A DNA stretch of 14,869 bases, from NCBI GenBank assembly GCA_002369175.1, contig DFES01000206.1, positions 5,561-20,429 of the forward strand. The letters are read 5' to 3'. A program made the translations under genes and the position numbers. Shown in pieces: positions 7,167-14,427 of this stretch. This DNA is from Selenomonadaceae bacterium UBA3796 (GTDB taxonomy: Bacteria; Bacillota; Negativicutes; Selenomonadales; Selenomonadaceae). Position 1 is the first letter of the stretch. The number at the start of each line of letters is the position of its first letter. The notes under the pieces are model-generated. The model did not search any database and was not told the DNA's origin. It saw nothing but the letters and a program-made list of their open reading frames with translations.

Positions 7167-7904
7167 ATGGGGTTTGCAAAATTGGAATCGTTTCTGGGAG
7201 ACCATATTGAAGGATTCTTCAATAAGCACCTGTCCAGCAAGCTGGAACCTGTGGAACTGCTGAAGCAGGCGGAGAGGGAAGCCCTGAAGCGGAAGACGCA
7301 GGTGGGCGAGGAAAGTATGGTTCCCAATGACTATACCTTCTTCCTGAACGAGGAGGATTACCAGCGTCTTTGTGCCCAACGGGTATCGGATGCATTGCAC
7401 GAAGCCGTGGAGAAGCTGGTCATCCGCGAGGAATGCTTCATGGACGGAATCCTGCGGATTCGTTTGCAGAAGAGCCAGACCGTGGGGAAGGGCATCTGCG
7501 AAGTGCAGTCCTGTTTTACGGAACATCCGGCAGAACAGGATATGGAGGAGCCCCATACCATGGTTCTGGAGCGAAAAAAGTTCGATCTGCCCGTAGAACC
7601 GCTGACGGCTCGCAAGCTCGTTTCCCTTACGGTGGTGAAAGGACCCGATGCAGATGCCGTTCTGGAGTTTGGGGAAAATCAGGTTTATATTGGACGGCGG
7701 GATACGAACGATCTCATTTTGACGGATGCGAACGCCTCCAGGCTCCATGCCTATATTGCTTATGAGCGCCACCGCCATGTGCTTCATGATGCCGGGAGCC
7801 TGAATGGGACATTCCTGAACGGGGAAAAAGTGGAAATGGCCTGTCTGCGCTCCGGGGATGAGATACAAACGGGCAATACCGTTTTGCTTTATGAGGTGAT
7901 TTGA
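7167..7904 (+). CDS. fhaA: FhaA-type protein: DUF3662 domain plus C-terminal FHA domain
   Basis: This 245-residue cytoplasmic protein probably reads phosphothreonine marks. The N-terminal ~125 residues (GFAKLESFLGDHIEGFFNK onward) resemble the DUF3662/FhaA N-terminal domain. A linker leads to an FHA domain at about 150-245 with the usual phosphopeptide-binding set: Gly176-Arg177 (YIGRR), Ser191 and His194 (SRLH) and Asn213-Gly214 (SLNGTFLNG). The start ATG at 7167 has GGAGG five bases upstream. Mycobacterial FhaA sits in the same kind of cluster and is a kinase substrate that binds the peptidoglycan-precursor flippase pseudokinase. Carrying that role over to this protein is inference. It is one base from fhaB and surely co-transcribed with it. 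Confidence 0.88.
   Translation: MGFAKLESFLGDHIEGFFNKHLSSKLEPVELLKQAEREALKRKTQVGEESMVPNDYTFFLNEEDYQRLCAQRVSDALHEAVEKLVIREECFMDGILRIRLQKSQTVGKGICEVQSCFTEHPAEQDMEEPHTMVLERKKFDLPVEPLTARKLVSLTVVKGPDADAVLEFGENQVYIGRRDTNDLILTDANASRLHAYIAYERHRHVLHDAGSLNGTFLNGEKVEMACLRSGDEIQTGNTVLLYEVI
7893..7900 (+). promoter_or_regulatory. Ribosome binding site GAGGTGAT selecting the TTG start of fhaB
   Basis: An 8-base match to the complement of the 16S rRNA 3' end lies at the end of fhaA, five bases before the TTG at 7906. The next in-frame ATG (7915) is 14 bases away, so the TTG is favoured. Confidence 0.65.
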
Positions 7905-7905
7905 G

Positions 7906-8361
7906 TTGCCCACTATGGCGTTTGTTATCAAGGCAATCAGTGTCGGACTTGAATATGGGATGCTGCTCTGGCTGCTGTATTTTGTTTCGCGCAGTGTCCG
8001 TTACATATGGAAGGACATGAGAAAAATGGGACGGGAACTGTCCCGCGAGGAAAAGGCCAGAGATGGGGAAGCGGTTCTCACAGTGGTGGGGACAAACGAT
8101 CAGCGGCAGATGGGACGGAGGTTTGCCCTTTCGGAGGAACTTTCCATTGGACGAGGGCCGGATAATGACATCGTCATTACCGATACCTTCGTCTCCCATC
8201 ATCATGCCGTGGTGTTCCAGCGCAACAATCTGTATATCATCAAGGATTTGGGGAGCAGGAACCATACCTATGTGAATGACCGGAAGCTGAACGGCAAGGC
8301 CTATCTGAGGGCAGGGGATCTCATTCGCATCGGTTTTTTGACGTTGAGATTTGAGAGGTGA
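7906..8361 (+). CDS. fhaB: FhaB-type protein: N-terminal membrane anchor plus FHA domain
   Basis: This 151-residue protein has one hydrophobic helix at about 6-28 (ISVGLEYGMLLWLLYFV), a basic juxtamembrane stretch, and a C-terminal cytosolic FHA domain at about 58-150. FHA signature residues are Gly82-Arg83 (IGRGPDND), Ser97 and His100 (SHHHA) and Asn119 (GSRNHTYVND); the usual NG pair is NH here. By analogy with mycobacterial FhaB (FipA) it would bring phosphothreonine partners to the membrane near the cell-wall enzymes encoded next door. The start is a TTG at 7906, one base after the fhaA stop. The fold is clear; the partner proteins are not known from sequence. Confidence 0.87.
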   Translation: MPTMAFVIKAISVGLEYGMLLWLLYFVSRSVRYIWKDMRKMGRELSREEKARDGEAVLTVVGTNDQRQMGRRFALSEELSIGRGPDNDIVITDTFVSHHHAVVFQRNNLYIIKDLGSRNHTYVNDRKLNGKAYLRAGDLIRIGFLTLRFER

Positions 8362-8362
8362 T
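8355..8362 (+). promoter_or_regulatory. Ribosome binding site GAGGTGAT selecting the phosphatase start
   Basis: The same 8-base element as before fhaB overlaps the fhaB stop. It is four bases from a TTG at 8367, but it overlaps the ATG at 8361. The spacing therefore supports the TTG as the real start, unless the ATG is reached by coupled re-initiation. Confidence 0.55.
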
Positions 8363-8366
8363 GGCT

Positions 8367-9074
8367 TTGGCAAGGGTATACGAAGGTACGGATGTGGGGA
8401 AAATCCGGAAGACGAATGAGGATTGCGGAGCTGTTCTGGACGAGAATACATATATTGTTGCCGATGGCATGGGAGGGCATGCAGCAGGGGAGATCGCGAG
8501 CCACATTCTGGTGGAAGCTGTTCGCCATGCTCTGCGGGAAGCAGGATCCCTCGTGGACTCTGAAATGCTGAAAGGCGCTATCCAGCAGGGGAATCGCGAT
8601 ATCCTGGAGCGGGTTCGGCAGTATCCGTCTTATAAGGGGATGGGGACGACGGCGACGTTGTTTCACTTTGCAGAGGGCGAGGGAATCTGGGCTCATGTGG
8701 GAGACAGCCGCCTTTATCTGTGCCGTCAGAACCGTCTGCAGCAGATGACCCGGGATCATTCCTATGTGGAAAGCCTGGTGGAACGCGGTACGATCACGGC
8801 ACAGGAGGCCAGGAATCATCCGAGGAAGAATGTTCTGATGCGGGCGGTGGGGGTCGAGGAGAATGTGAAGGTGGATACGGGCTCCTTTTCCGTTGCGCGT
8901 GGGGATAAGATCCTTCTCTGCACAGATGGATTGACCAATATGGTATCGGATGAGGAGATACTGGATATTCTTCAGGCAGATGTGGAAAATCCGGTAACAC
9001 TTTTGATTGGAAAGGCTTTGGCCGCAGGAGGAACAGATAATATCACGGCCATTGTTGTGGCTTATGATGACTAG
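8367..9074 (+). CDS. prpC: PP2C-family Ser/Thr protein phosphatase (PrpC/Stp/PstP type)
   Basis: Removes phosphate from serine and threonine residues, opposing the kinase encoded downstream; a two-metal (Mn/Mg) enzyme. The 235 residues are a minimal cytosolic PP2C catalytic domain without a membrane anchor, unlike mycobacterial PstP. Metal-binding and core motifs are complete: RKTNED (Asp19), DGMGGHAAG (Asp33), GMGTTAT, VGDSRLY, CTDGLTNM (Asp187) and GGTDNIT (Asp224). The start is chosen as TTG 8367 from the position of the ribosome binding site; ATG 8361 (two residues longer) and GTG 8358 are alternatives and make no difference to the domain. Its stop overlaps the rodA-like start by about 11 bp. 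Confidence 0.94.
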   Translation: MARVYEGTDVGKIRKTNEDCGAVLDENTYIVADGMGGHAAGEIASHILVEAVRHALREAGSLVDSEMLKGAIQQGNRDILERVRQYPSYKGMGTTATLFHFAEGEGIWAHVGDSRLYLCRQNRLQQMTRDHSYVESLVERGTITAQEARNHPRKNVLMRAVGVEENVKVDTGSFSVARGDKILLCTDGLTNMVSDEEILDILQADVENPVTLLIGKALAAGGTDNITAIVVAYDD

Positions 9075-10350
9075 GGGGAGCTGGAGCCTGCTTCTGGGCC
9101 CCTTGGGCTTTCTTCTGATGGGATTGGGTGTCTTGTTCCTGCAGCATTCCGGTGGCGAGTTTGCCGTGGAGCGGGTGGCAGGAGAGCTGTCGTACCTTCC
9201 CTGGCTGCTGGCGGTTATTTTCCTTGCCGTGTTCATTCATGCGCTGCTTCTTCACAGCCGTCCGCAGCCGGATATCTGGCTGTTTCCCTGTGTTATGATG
9301 TTTTCCAGCCTTGGGATTGTCATGATAGCGCGGCTGAAGCCGGAACTGCTGATACCGCAGCTCCGCTGGATCATCATCGGCATGGTTGCCTTCGTTGTGG
9401 TGCTCAAGTTTGGAAAAGTTATCAGCCGGTTTGTCCAATATCAGTATATCCTTGGTCTGTCGTGTCTGCTGCTTCTGTGCCTGCCTCTTTTCTTCGGCAC
9501 GGAGATCGGGGGCAGCAGAAATTGGATTCTTCTTGGCTCCTTCCGCATACAGCCTTCGGAGTTTGGAAAAATCCTGCTGGTCTTCTTCTTGGCAGCTTAT
9601 TTGAGTGATCACCGCCAAGTGCTTTCCCTTCCGAATCTGCGGCTGCTGTTCTTGTGGCTTCCGCCTCTGAGGTTTATCGCTCCTCTTCTGGTCGTTTGGG
9701 GAATGGCCATTCTCATGTTTGTGGTGCAGAGGGATTTGGGTTCGGCTCTGCTTTTCTTCGGCATTGCCGTGCTCATGACATATATGGCAACGGGGAGCAA
9801 GTCCTACGTATTTCTTGCTGTGGCATTCTTTTGTGTTGCCGCTGCTGTCAGCTATACCATGTTTGATCATGTCAAGGTGCGTTTTGATATATGGCTGGAT
9901 CCGTGGCAGGATCCTTCGGGAACGGCTTATCAGGTGGTCCAGTCCCTGTTTGCTTTCGGATCGGGAGGAATCTGGGGAACGGGCTTTGCCCATGGGCATC
10001 CGGAACTGATTCCGGAGGTTCATACGGACTTTATTTTTGCCGCGGCGGCAGAGGAGTTTGGTCTGATCGGTTCTCTGATGATTCTTCTGACGTATGTCCT
10101 TTTTTTCTACAAGGGATTGCAAGTGGCTCTGGGGTGCCGCACAGAAGGACAGATTCTCCTTGCTGCGGGTTGCAATATCGTCTTCTTTCTCCAGGCATTC
10201 ATCATCCTTGCAGGGGTAACGAAATTCCTGCCCCTTACGGGGATTACGCTTCCCTTTGTCAGCTATGGGGGAAGTTCCATGGTTTCCAGTTTTATTCTGT
10301 TGGGGCTTCTGGTTTCCCTTTCCCGGAAGGAGCAGAAAAACCATGGGTAA
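9064..10350 (+). CDS. FtsW/RodA/SpoVE-family peptidoglycan glycosyltransferase, probably RodA-like
   Basis: A polytopic SEDS protein that polymerises lipid II into glycan strands in the cytoplasmic membrane. It has 428 residues with about ten or more hydrophobic helices. Family signatures include GGSRNWILLGSFRIQPSEFG, QRDLGSALL (Asp224), DPWQDPSGTAYQ, and HPELIPEVHTDFIF, whose Asp322 and Glu314 match the catalytic Asp297 and Glu289 of E. coli FtsW, and a C-terminal LPFVSYGGSSM. The start is ATG 9064 or 9067, overlapping the phosphatase stop; no strong ribosome binding site is seen, so it probably relies on translational coupling. Being paired with a class B PBP and a PASTA kinase matches the rodA-pbpA arrangement of Actinobacteria. 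An FtsW role in division is the alternative, so no symbol is given. Confidence 0.93.
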   Translation: MMTRGSWSLLLGPLGFLLMGLGVLFLQHSGGEFAVERVAGELSYLPWLLAVIFLAVFIHALLLHSRPQPDIWLFPCVMMFSSLGIVMIARLKPELLIPQLRWIIIGMVAFVVVLKFGKVISRFVQYQYILGLSCLLLLCLPLFFGTEIGGSRNWILLGSFRIQPSEFGKILLVFFLAAYLSDHRQVLSLPNLRLLFLWLPPLRFIAPLLVVWGMAILMFVVQRDLGSALLFFGIAVLMTYMATGSKSYVFLAVAFFCVAAAVSYTMFDHVKVRFDIWLDPWQDPSGTAYQVVQSLFAFGSGGIWGTGFAHGHPELIPEVHTDFIFAAAAEEFGLIGSLMILLTYVLFFYKGLQVALGCRTEGQILLAAGCNIVFFLQAFIILAGVTKFLPLTGITLPFVSYGGSSMVSSFILLGLLVSLSRKEQKNHG

Positions 10351-11740
10351 CAGAATGTTAAAACGTCATGTGCTTCAGGCAGGAGCATTTCTTCTCCTGT
10401 GCGTTGGGGCATTGGCAGTCTATATTGTTTATCTCCAGTTTGTCGTGGCAGATGGTCTGGCCAGGGATCCCCTGAACCGAAGAGGAATGCAGGCGGATGC
10501 AGGCATCCAAAGGGGGATGATCCTGGATTCGGATGGAAGGGCTCTTGCCCAGAGCATCCAGGCAGGAACCCGCAGTTACCTCATGGGAGAGACTATGGCA
10601 TTTGTCACGGGGTATTCCAGCAGTGAGTATGGAAGTTCCGGCATTGAGGGTTACGCCAATCGGGAGCTCCTGGGAATCACGGACGAGATGAGCCGAATGG
10701 GGCCGCTTGCACAGATATTCCAATCGGAGCGGGGAAATGATGTGAAACTCACCATAGATTCCGATGCCCAGCAGGCTGCTTACAGTGGCATGGCCGGACG
10801 GCGGGGGGCGGCGGTTGTCCTTGACATGGATACCGGAGCCGTCCTTGCTTTGGTCAGCAGTCCCGCTTATAATCCGAATTATATTGATATGGAATGGGAT
10901 TCCATGGTTGAACGGCAGGACAGCCCGCTTTTGAACCGTGCACTGCAGGGATTATATCCACCCGGCTCCACCATTAAGCCCATGATTGCGGATATCGCCC
11001 TGGAACAGGGGATTACGGATGCACATGAGGTCTTTGACTGCACCGGTTCCCTGGATGTAGGCGGAGGCAACAGCATACGGGAAGGCCATGGAGAAGTCCA
11101 CGGCAGCCTGCATTTGGAGCAGGCTCTTGTAAAGTCCTGCAATGTCACCTTTGGCACCCTTGCAATGCGCATGGGAGTCAAGGCCTTGAAGCCCGGCTTC
11201 TCAAGATTTGGCTTCGACAGGACAGTGGATGGAGAACTTCAGGAAACCGCGTCCCATTTGCCGGATTATCCGGCGCTTGATTCCGGAGACATTGCCCAGG
11301 TTGGCATAGGGCAGAGCACGCTTCTTGTTACGCCCATGCACATGGCTCTTCTTGCCATGGCCATGGCGAATGACGGTGTTGTCATGAAGCCGTATATCAT
11401 ACAGCAAGTGACTTCTCCCCAGGGCGTTCTCCTGAGGGAAGCTGTTCCACGGAAGTGGTTCGAGGCCACAACACGTGATCGGGCGAATCTCATTGGCGGA
11501 TGGATGGAGGAAGTCGTCCAAAAGGGAACGGGAACCGCTGCGAAGGTAAGCGGCATCAGGGTTGCAGGCAAGACGGGAACCGCTGAAAATCCTGCAGGCA
11601 AGGATCATGCCTGGTTCATTGGCTCTGCCGTCATCGGAAAGCAGCGCATTGCTTTCGCCATCATCGTGGAGAACAGCGGTGACGGCGGCGTGGAGGCAGC
11701 GCCGATTGCAAGAAAGATCATACTCAGTCTGGATAAGTGA
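10343..11740 (+). CDS. pbpA: Class B penicillin-binding protein (PbpA/PBP2-like transpeptidase)
   Basis: Cross-links peptidoglycan outside the cytoplasmic membrane, working with the SEDS polymerase encoded just upstream. It has 465 residues: a short basic start, one membrane helix at about 12-33, a short N-terminal pedestal (RGMILDSDGRALAQS is the typical class B opening), and a transpeptidase domain. The three active-site motifs are intact: Ser209-xx-Lys212 (PGSTIKP), Ser265-Cys-Asn267 (KSCN) and Lys410-Thr-Gly (GKTGTAENP). No C-terminal PASTA repeats are present, unlike some sporulation or division PBPs. The start ATG at 10343 follows AGGAG by ten bases and overlaps the upstream stop by eight bases. 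Further upstream in-frame starts would run back through the SEDS gene and are rejected. Class B is firm; the PbpA name rests on the neighbourhood. Confidence 0.93.
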   Translation: MGNRMLKRHVLQAGAFLLLCVGALAVYIVYLQFVVADGLARDPLNRRGMQADAGIQRGMILDSDGRALAQSIQAGTRSYLMGETMAFVTGYSSSEYGSSGIEGYANRELLGITDEMSRMGPLAQIFQSERGNDVKLTIDSDAQQAAYSGMAGRRGAAVVLDMDTGAVLALVSSPAYNPNYIDMEWDSMVERQDSPLLNRALQGLYPPGSTIKPMIADIALEQGITDAHEVFDCTGSLDVGGGNSIREGHGEVHGSLHLEQALVKSCNVTFGTLAMRMGVKALKPGFSRFGFDRTVDGELQETASHLPDYPALDSGDIAQVGIGQSTLLVTPMHMALLAMAMANDGVVMKPYIIQQVTSPQGVLLREAVPRKWFEATTRDRANLIGGWMEEVVQKGTGTAAKVSGIRVAGKTGTAENPAGKDHAWFIGSAVIGKQRIAFAIIVENSGDGGVEAAPIARKIILSLDK

Positions 11741-11758
11741 TGAATAGGAGGACCTACC

Positions 11759-13534
11759 ATGGTACAGCGTGTATTGGATCAACGCTATGAGCTCATGGAA
11801 CTGGTTGGCAGCGGTGGCATGGCCGATGTCTACAAAGCGCAGGACAAACTGCTGAACCGTCCTGTAGCGGTGAAGATCCTTCATGAGCAGTTTCGAAGGG
11901 ATGCGGAATTCATCGGGAAATTCCATAGGGAAGCCCAGGCTGCGGCTCGCCTATCTCATCCGAATATTGTGAACATCTTTGATGTCGGAATCTTTGGCGA
12001 TGACCATTACATTGTCATGGAATACGTTCCCGGCGATACACTGAAAAACCTCATCCACAGAATGGGGCATCTCCCGGTGGAAGATGCCTTGCGCATTGCA
12101 AGGGAAATTGCCGAAGCGTTGGCAATGGCTCATGCCAACAATATCGTTCATTGCGATATCAAGCCCCATAACATCCTCATGATGGAAAACGGGCATGCCA
12201 AAGTTGCTGATTTCGGCATTGCACGAGCTGTCACGGAGTCTACCATGACCTACAGCGGCAATGTGGTGGGATCGGTGCATTACTTTTCGCCGGAACAGGC
12301 CAAGGGTTCCTATATTACCCCGAAGTCCGATGTGTATTCTCTTGGCGTGGTGCTCTATGAGATGCTTACAGGGAAACTTCCGTTCACGGGGGAAACTCCT
12401 GTCGGTATTGCCATGAAGCACCTGCAGGAGGAGCCTGTTCCCGTGCGGCAGCTTAACCCGGACATACCGCCCATCGTCGAGGCCATTGTGATGAAGGCTA
12501 TGAGCAAGGATCCCGCCGTACGTCCTGACAGCGCGGAGATGTTCCGTGACCTCCGGGAAGCAGAGCATATCGTGCACGGAAGCGTGACGATGCCAGCTCC
12601 CGATCCCTATGCAACCCAGGTGATTCCGCGTATGCAGGAAGATATGCCTGCTGCTCATGCGCAGAATGATACGGGAAGGGTGCCAGAAGGAAAGCGGTCT
12701 TCTTTCCCGTCAAAAATTTTCCTTGCAGGATTGGTCATGGTGCTCTTCCTGGGATTCTTCGTCGGTGCGTTTATTTCCTTCGGAAAGTTCTGGAGCACAG
12801 AGGAGGTCATTGTGCCGGACGTGGTCGGCAAACAGATGACCTTGGCAAGACAGATCCTTGAGGACAATCACCTGAGGGTGAGTGTGGCAGAGGCCTATGA
12901 CGCGACAGTTCCTCCCGGCCAGGTGGTATCCCAGTCGCCGGAGGCCAGCGCTACCGTGAAAACGGAACGGCTGGTTACCATCTATGTGAGCAAGGGCGGC
13001 GAGGATATGGAAATGCCGGATCTGAAGGGCTTGAGCCGTTCTGCAGCGGAGACTCGGATTCTGAAGATGGGGCTGAAGATGGGCTCGATCTATGAAAAGC
13101 ATTCCTCTGAGGAGGGCGGTACTGTTATTGCCACGGATCCACCCGGCGGAACCAAAATCCATAAGGGAACGACCGTTGACTTTACGGTTTCCAAGGGAGA
13201 GAAGACGAAGAAGGTTCCGGTGCCGGACGTGACGGGAAGTACACTGGAGGCTGCAAGATCCAGTATTACCGCCAAGGGACTCAGGGTCGGGAGCATTACG
13301 AAGCAGACCAGCAAGCAGGCAGAAGGCACGGTGGTGAGCCAGTCTCCTGTGGGCGGTGAAGTGGATGAAGGAAGCTCCATCGATTTGGTGGTGGCAGAAC
13401 CGGAAACGGTGAAGGAGAAAGAAAAGGTGAAGGAAACACCAAAAGAGGAAACCAGTCAGGGGTCCGCTCCTTCTTCGAGGGAAGAAGAGGTGAAGACTCC
13501 CAATAAGGGGAACGCTACAGGAAAGAGCATGTAG
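11759..13534 (+). CDS. prkC: PASTA-domain Ser/Thr protein kinase (PrkC/PknB/StkP type)
   Basis: A membrane receptor kinase that binds cell-wall fragments or lipid II outside and phosphorylates proteins inside. It has 591 residues. The cytosolic kinase domain (about 1-265) has GSGGMADVY, catalytic Lys39 (VAVKIL), the catalytic loop at 131-138 (HCDIKPHN), DFG at 151-153, and an activation loop rich in Thr/Ser before GSVHYFSPEQ. The loop has Cys132 where most relatives have Arg. A membrane helix lies at about 319-341. Three PASTA repeats follow (about 348-414, 416-482, 486-552), then a 39-residue tail rich in Lys, Glu, Ser and Thr. The start ATG at 11759 has AGGAGG seven bases upstream. Its cognate phosphatase and FHA readers are encoded upstream, and rsgA, whose product is a known PrkC substrate in Bacillus, is next. 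Confidence 0.96.
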   Translation: MVQRVLDQRYELMELVGSGGMADVYKAQDKLLNRPVAVKILHEQFRRDAEFIGKFHREAQAAARLSHPNIVNIFDVGIFGDDHYIVMEYVPGDTLKNLIHRMGHLPVEDALRIAREIAEALAMAHANNIVHCDIKPHNILMMENGHAKVADFGIARAVTESTMTYSGNVVGSVHYFSPEQAKGSYITPKSDVYSLGVVLYEMLTGKLPFTGETPVGIAMKHLQEEPVPVRQLNPDIPPIVEAIVMKAMSKDPAVRPDSAEMFRDLREAEHIVHGSVTMPAPDPYATQVIPRMQEDMPAAHAQNDTGRVPEGKRSSFPSKIFLAGLVMVLFLGFFVGAFISFGKFWSTEEVIVPDVVGKQMTLARQILEDNHLRVSVAEAYDATVPPGQVVSQSPEASATVKTERLVTIYVSKGGEDMEMPDLKGLSRSAAETRILKMGLKMGSIYEKHSSEEGGTVIATDPPGGTKIHKGTTVDFTVSKGEKTKKVPVPDVTGSTLEAARSSITAKGLRVGSITKQTSKQAEGTVVSQSPVGGEVDEGSSIDLVVAEPETVKEKEKVKETPKEETSQGSAPSSREEEVKTPNKGNATGKSM

Positions 13535-13557
13535 ATGGGAAAAAAGGGGGCTGATCC

Positions 13558-14427
13558 ATGCTGACAGGACGTGTGATTCGCACGCAGAACAGTTTTTTCT
13601 ATGTGCAGACAGAGCAGGGGATTGTCAGCTGCAGGCTTCGGGGAAAATTCAAACAGCGGCAGCCGGTGTATCCCGGCGACCAGGTGGAGATACAGCCTCT
13701 TGAGGATGGCAGCGGCGTTGTGGAAAGGCTGCTTGAGCGGCGCAATCTCCTGAAACATCCCGCCGTGGCCAATATCGACCAGGTTGTCCTGGTGTTTGCT
13801 TTCGACCAGCCGAGGCTTCATCCCCTCCTTTTGAACCGATTCCTCGTTTTGGCGGAATGGTCCCGCATCCCTGGGATTGTCATATGCGTGAACAAGATGG
13901 ATCTTTGCGGTGCGGAGGGGCGGGATTTCCTTGCCCTTTATGAGGAAATCGGCTATCCCGTGCTTCGCCTTTCTGCTCGGGAAAATACAGGGATGGGGGA
14001 ACTTCGCCAAATTCTGGCAAACCGCACAACGGTTTTTGCAGGTCCCTCCGGTGTCGGGAAGTCTTCCCTTTTGAACCGGATGGATGGCACACTTCATCTT
14101 GCCATGGGCGGTGTCAGCGAGAAAATCAAAAGAGGGCGGCACACGACCCGTATTGCCCAGCTCCTTCCCTATGAGGGAGGCTACATCGTGGACACGCCGG
14201 GATTCAGCGCCATGGAGTTTGCGGGCATGGAGGCGGCCGGATTGGCGGAGTGTTTTATCGAATTTGCACCGTATGTGGGAAACTGCCGGTTCCAGCCCTG
14301 CACACACAGCCATGAACCGCAATGCGCCGTAAAGGAAGCGGTGGGAAGCGGGACGGTTTCCCAGGAGCGTTATGATGCCTACTTGAATATTCTGGGCGAG
14401 ATCGTACAAAGAAAGAAGGAATTTTGA
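13558..14427 (+). CDS. rsgA: Small ribosomal subunit biogenesis GTPase RsgA (YjeQ/CpgA)
   Basis: A circularly permuted GTPase that checks late maturation of the 30S ribosomal subunit. The 289 residues show the permuted motif order: G4 NKMD at 112-115, then the P-loop GPSGVGKSS (Lys168), then G3 DTPG from Asp212. An N-terminal OB-fold (about 1-70) precedes the GTPase. The zinc knuckle Cys243-x4-Cys248-x-His250-x5-Cys256 has the same spacing as E. coli YjeQ. The start ATG at 13558 has GGGGG seven bases upstream. Its TGA shares one base with the rpe ATG. In Bacillus subtilis the same prkC-cpgA-rpe order is found and CpgA is phosphorylated by PrkC, so regulation by the upstream kinase is plausible here. 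Confidence 0.97.
   Translation: MLTGRVIRTQNSFFYVQTEQGIVSCRLRGKFKQRQPVYPGDQVEIQPLEDGSGVVERLLERRNLLKHPAVANIDQVVLVFAFDQPRLHPLLLNRFLVLAEWSRIPGIVICVNKMDLCGAEGRDFLALYEEIGYPVLRLSARENTGMGELRQILANRTTVFAGPSGVGKSSLLNRMDGTLHLAMGGVSEKIKRGRHTTRIAQLLPYEGGYIVDTPGFSAMEFAGMEAAGLAECFIEFAPYVGNCRFQPCTHSHEPQCAVKEAVGSGTVSQERYDAYLNILGEIVQRKKEF

Noticed and set aside
6015..7931. 638-codon open frame on the minus strand across rsmB end, rlmN and fhaA
   Set aside because: It is exactly antisense to three genes with complete catalytic motifs, shows no recognisable domain, and has a composition rich in His, Arg and Pro as expected from the complement of G+C-biased codons. It is a shadow frame.
9007..9063. TTG 9007 as start of the SEDS gene
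   Set aside because: It lies well inside the phosphatase gene over its GGTDNIT motif, and the added residues are not membrane-like; ATG 9064/9067 is preferred.
10256..10342. Upstream in-frame start for the PBP gene
   Set aside because: It would extend 87 bases into the SEDS gene and add a non-homologous segment before the membrane helix; ATG 10343 has a ribosome binding site.
9043..10344. 433-codon minus-strand frame opposite the SEDS gene
   Set aside because: Highly basic, Gln- and Lys-rich translation with no domain; it mirrors the Phe/Leu-rich membrane protein on the plus strand.
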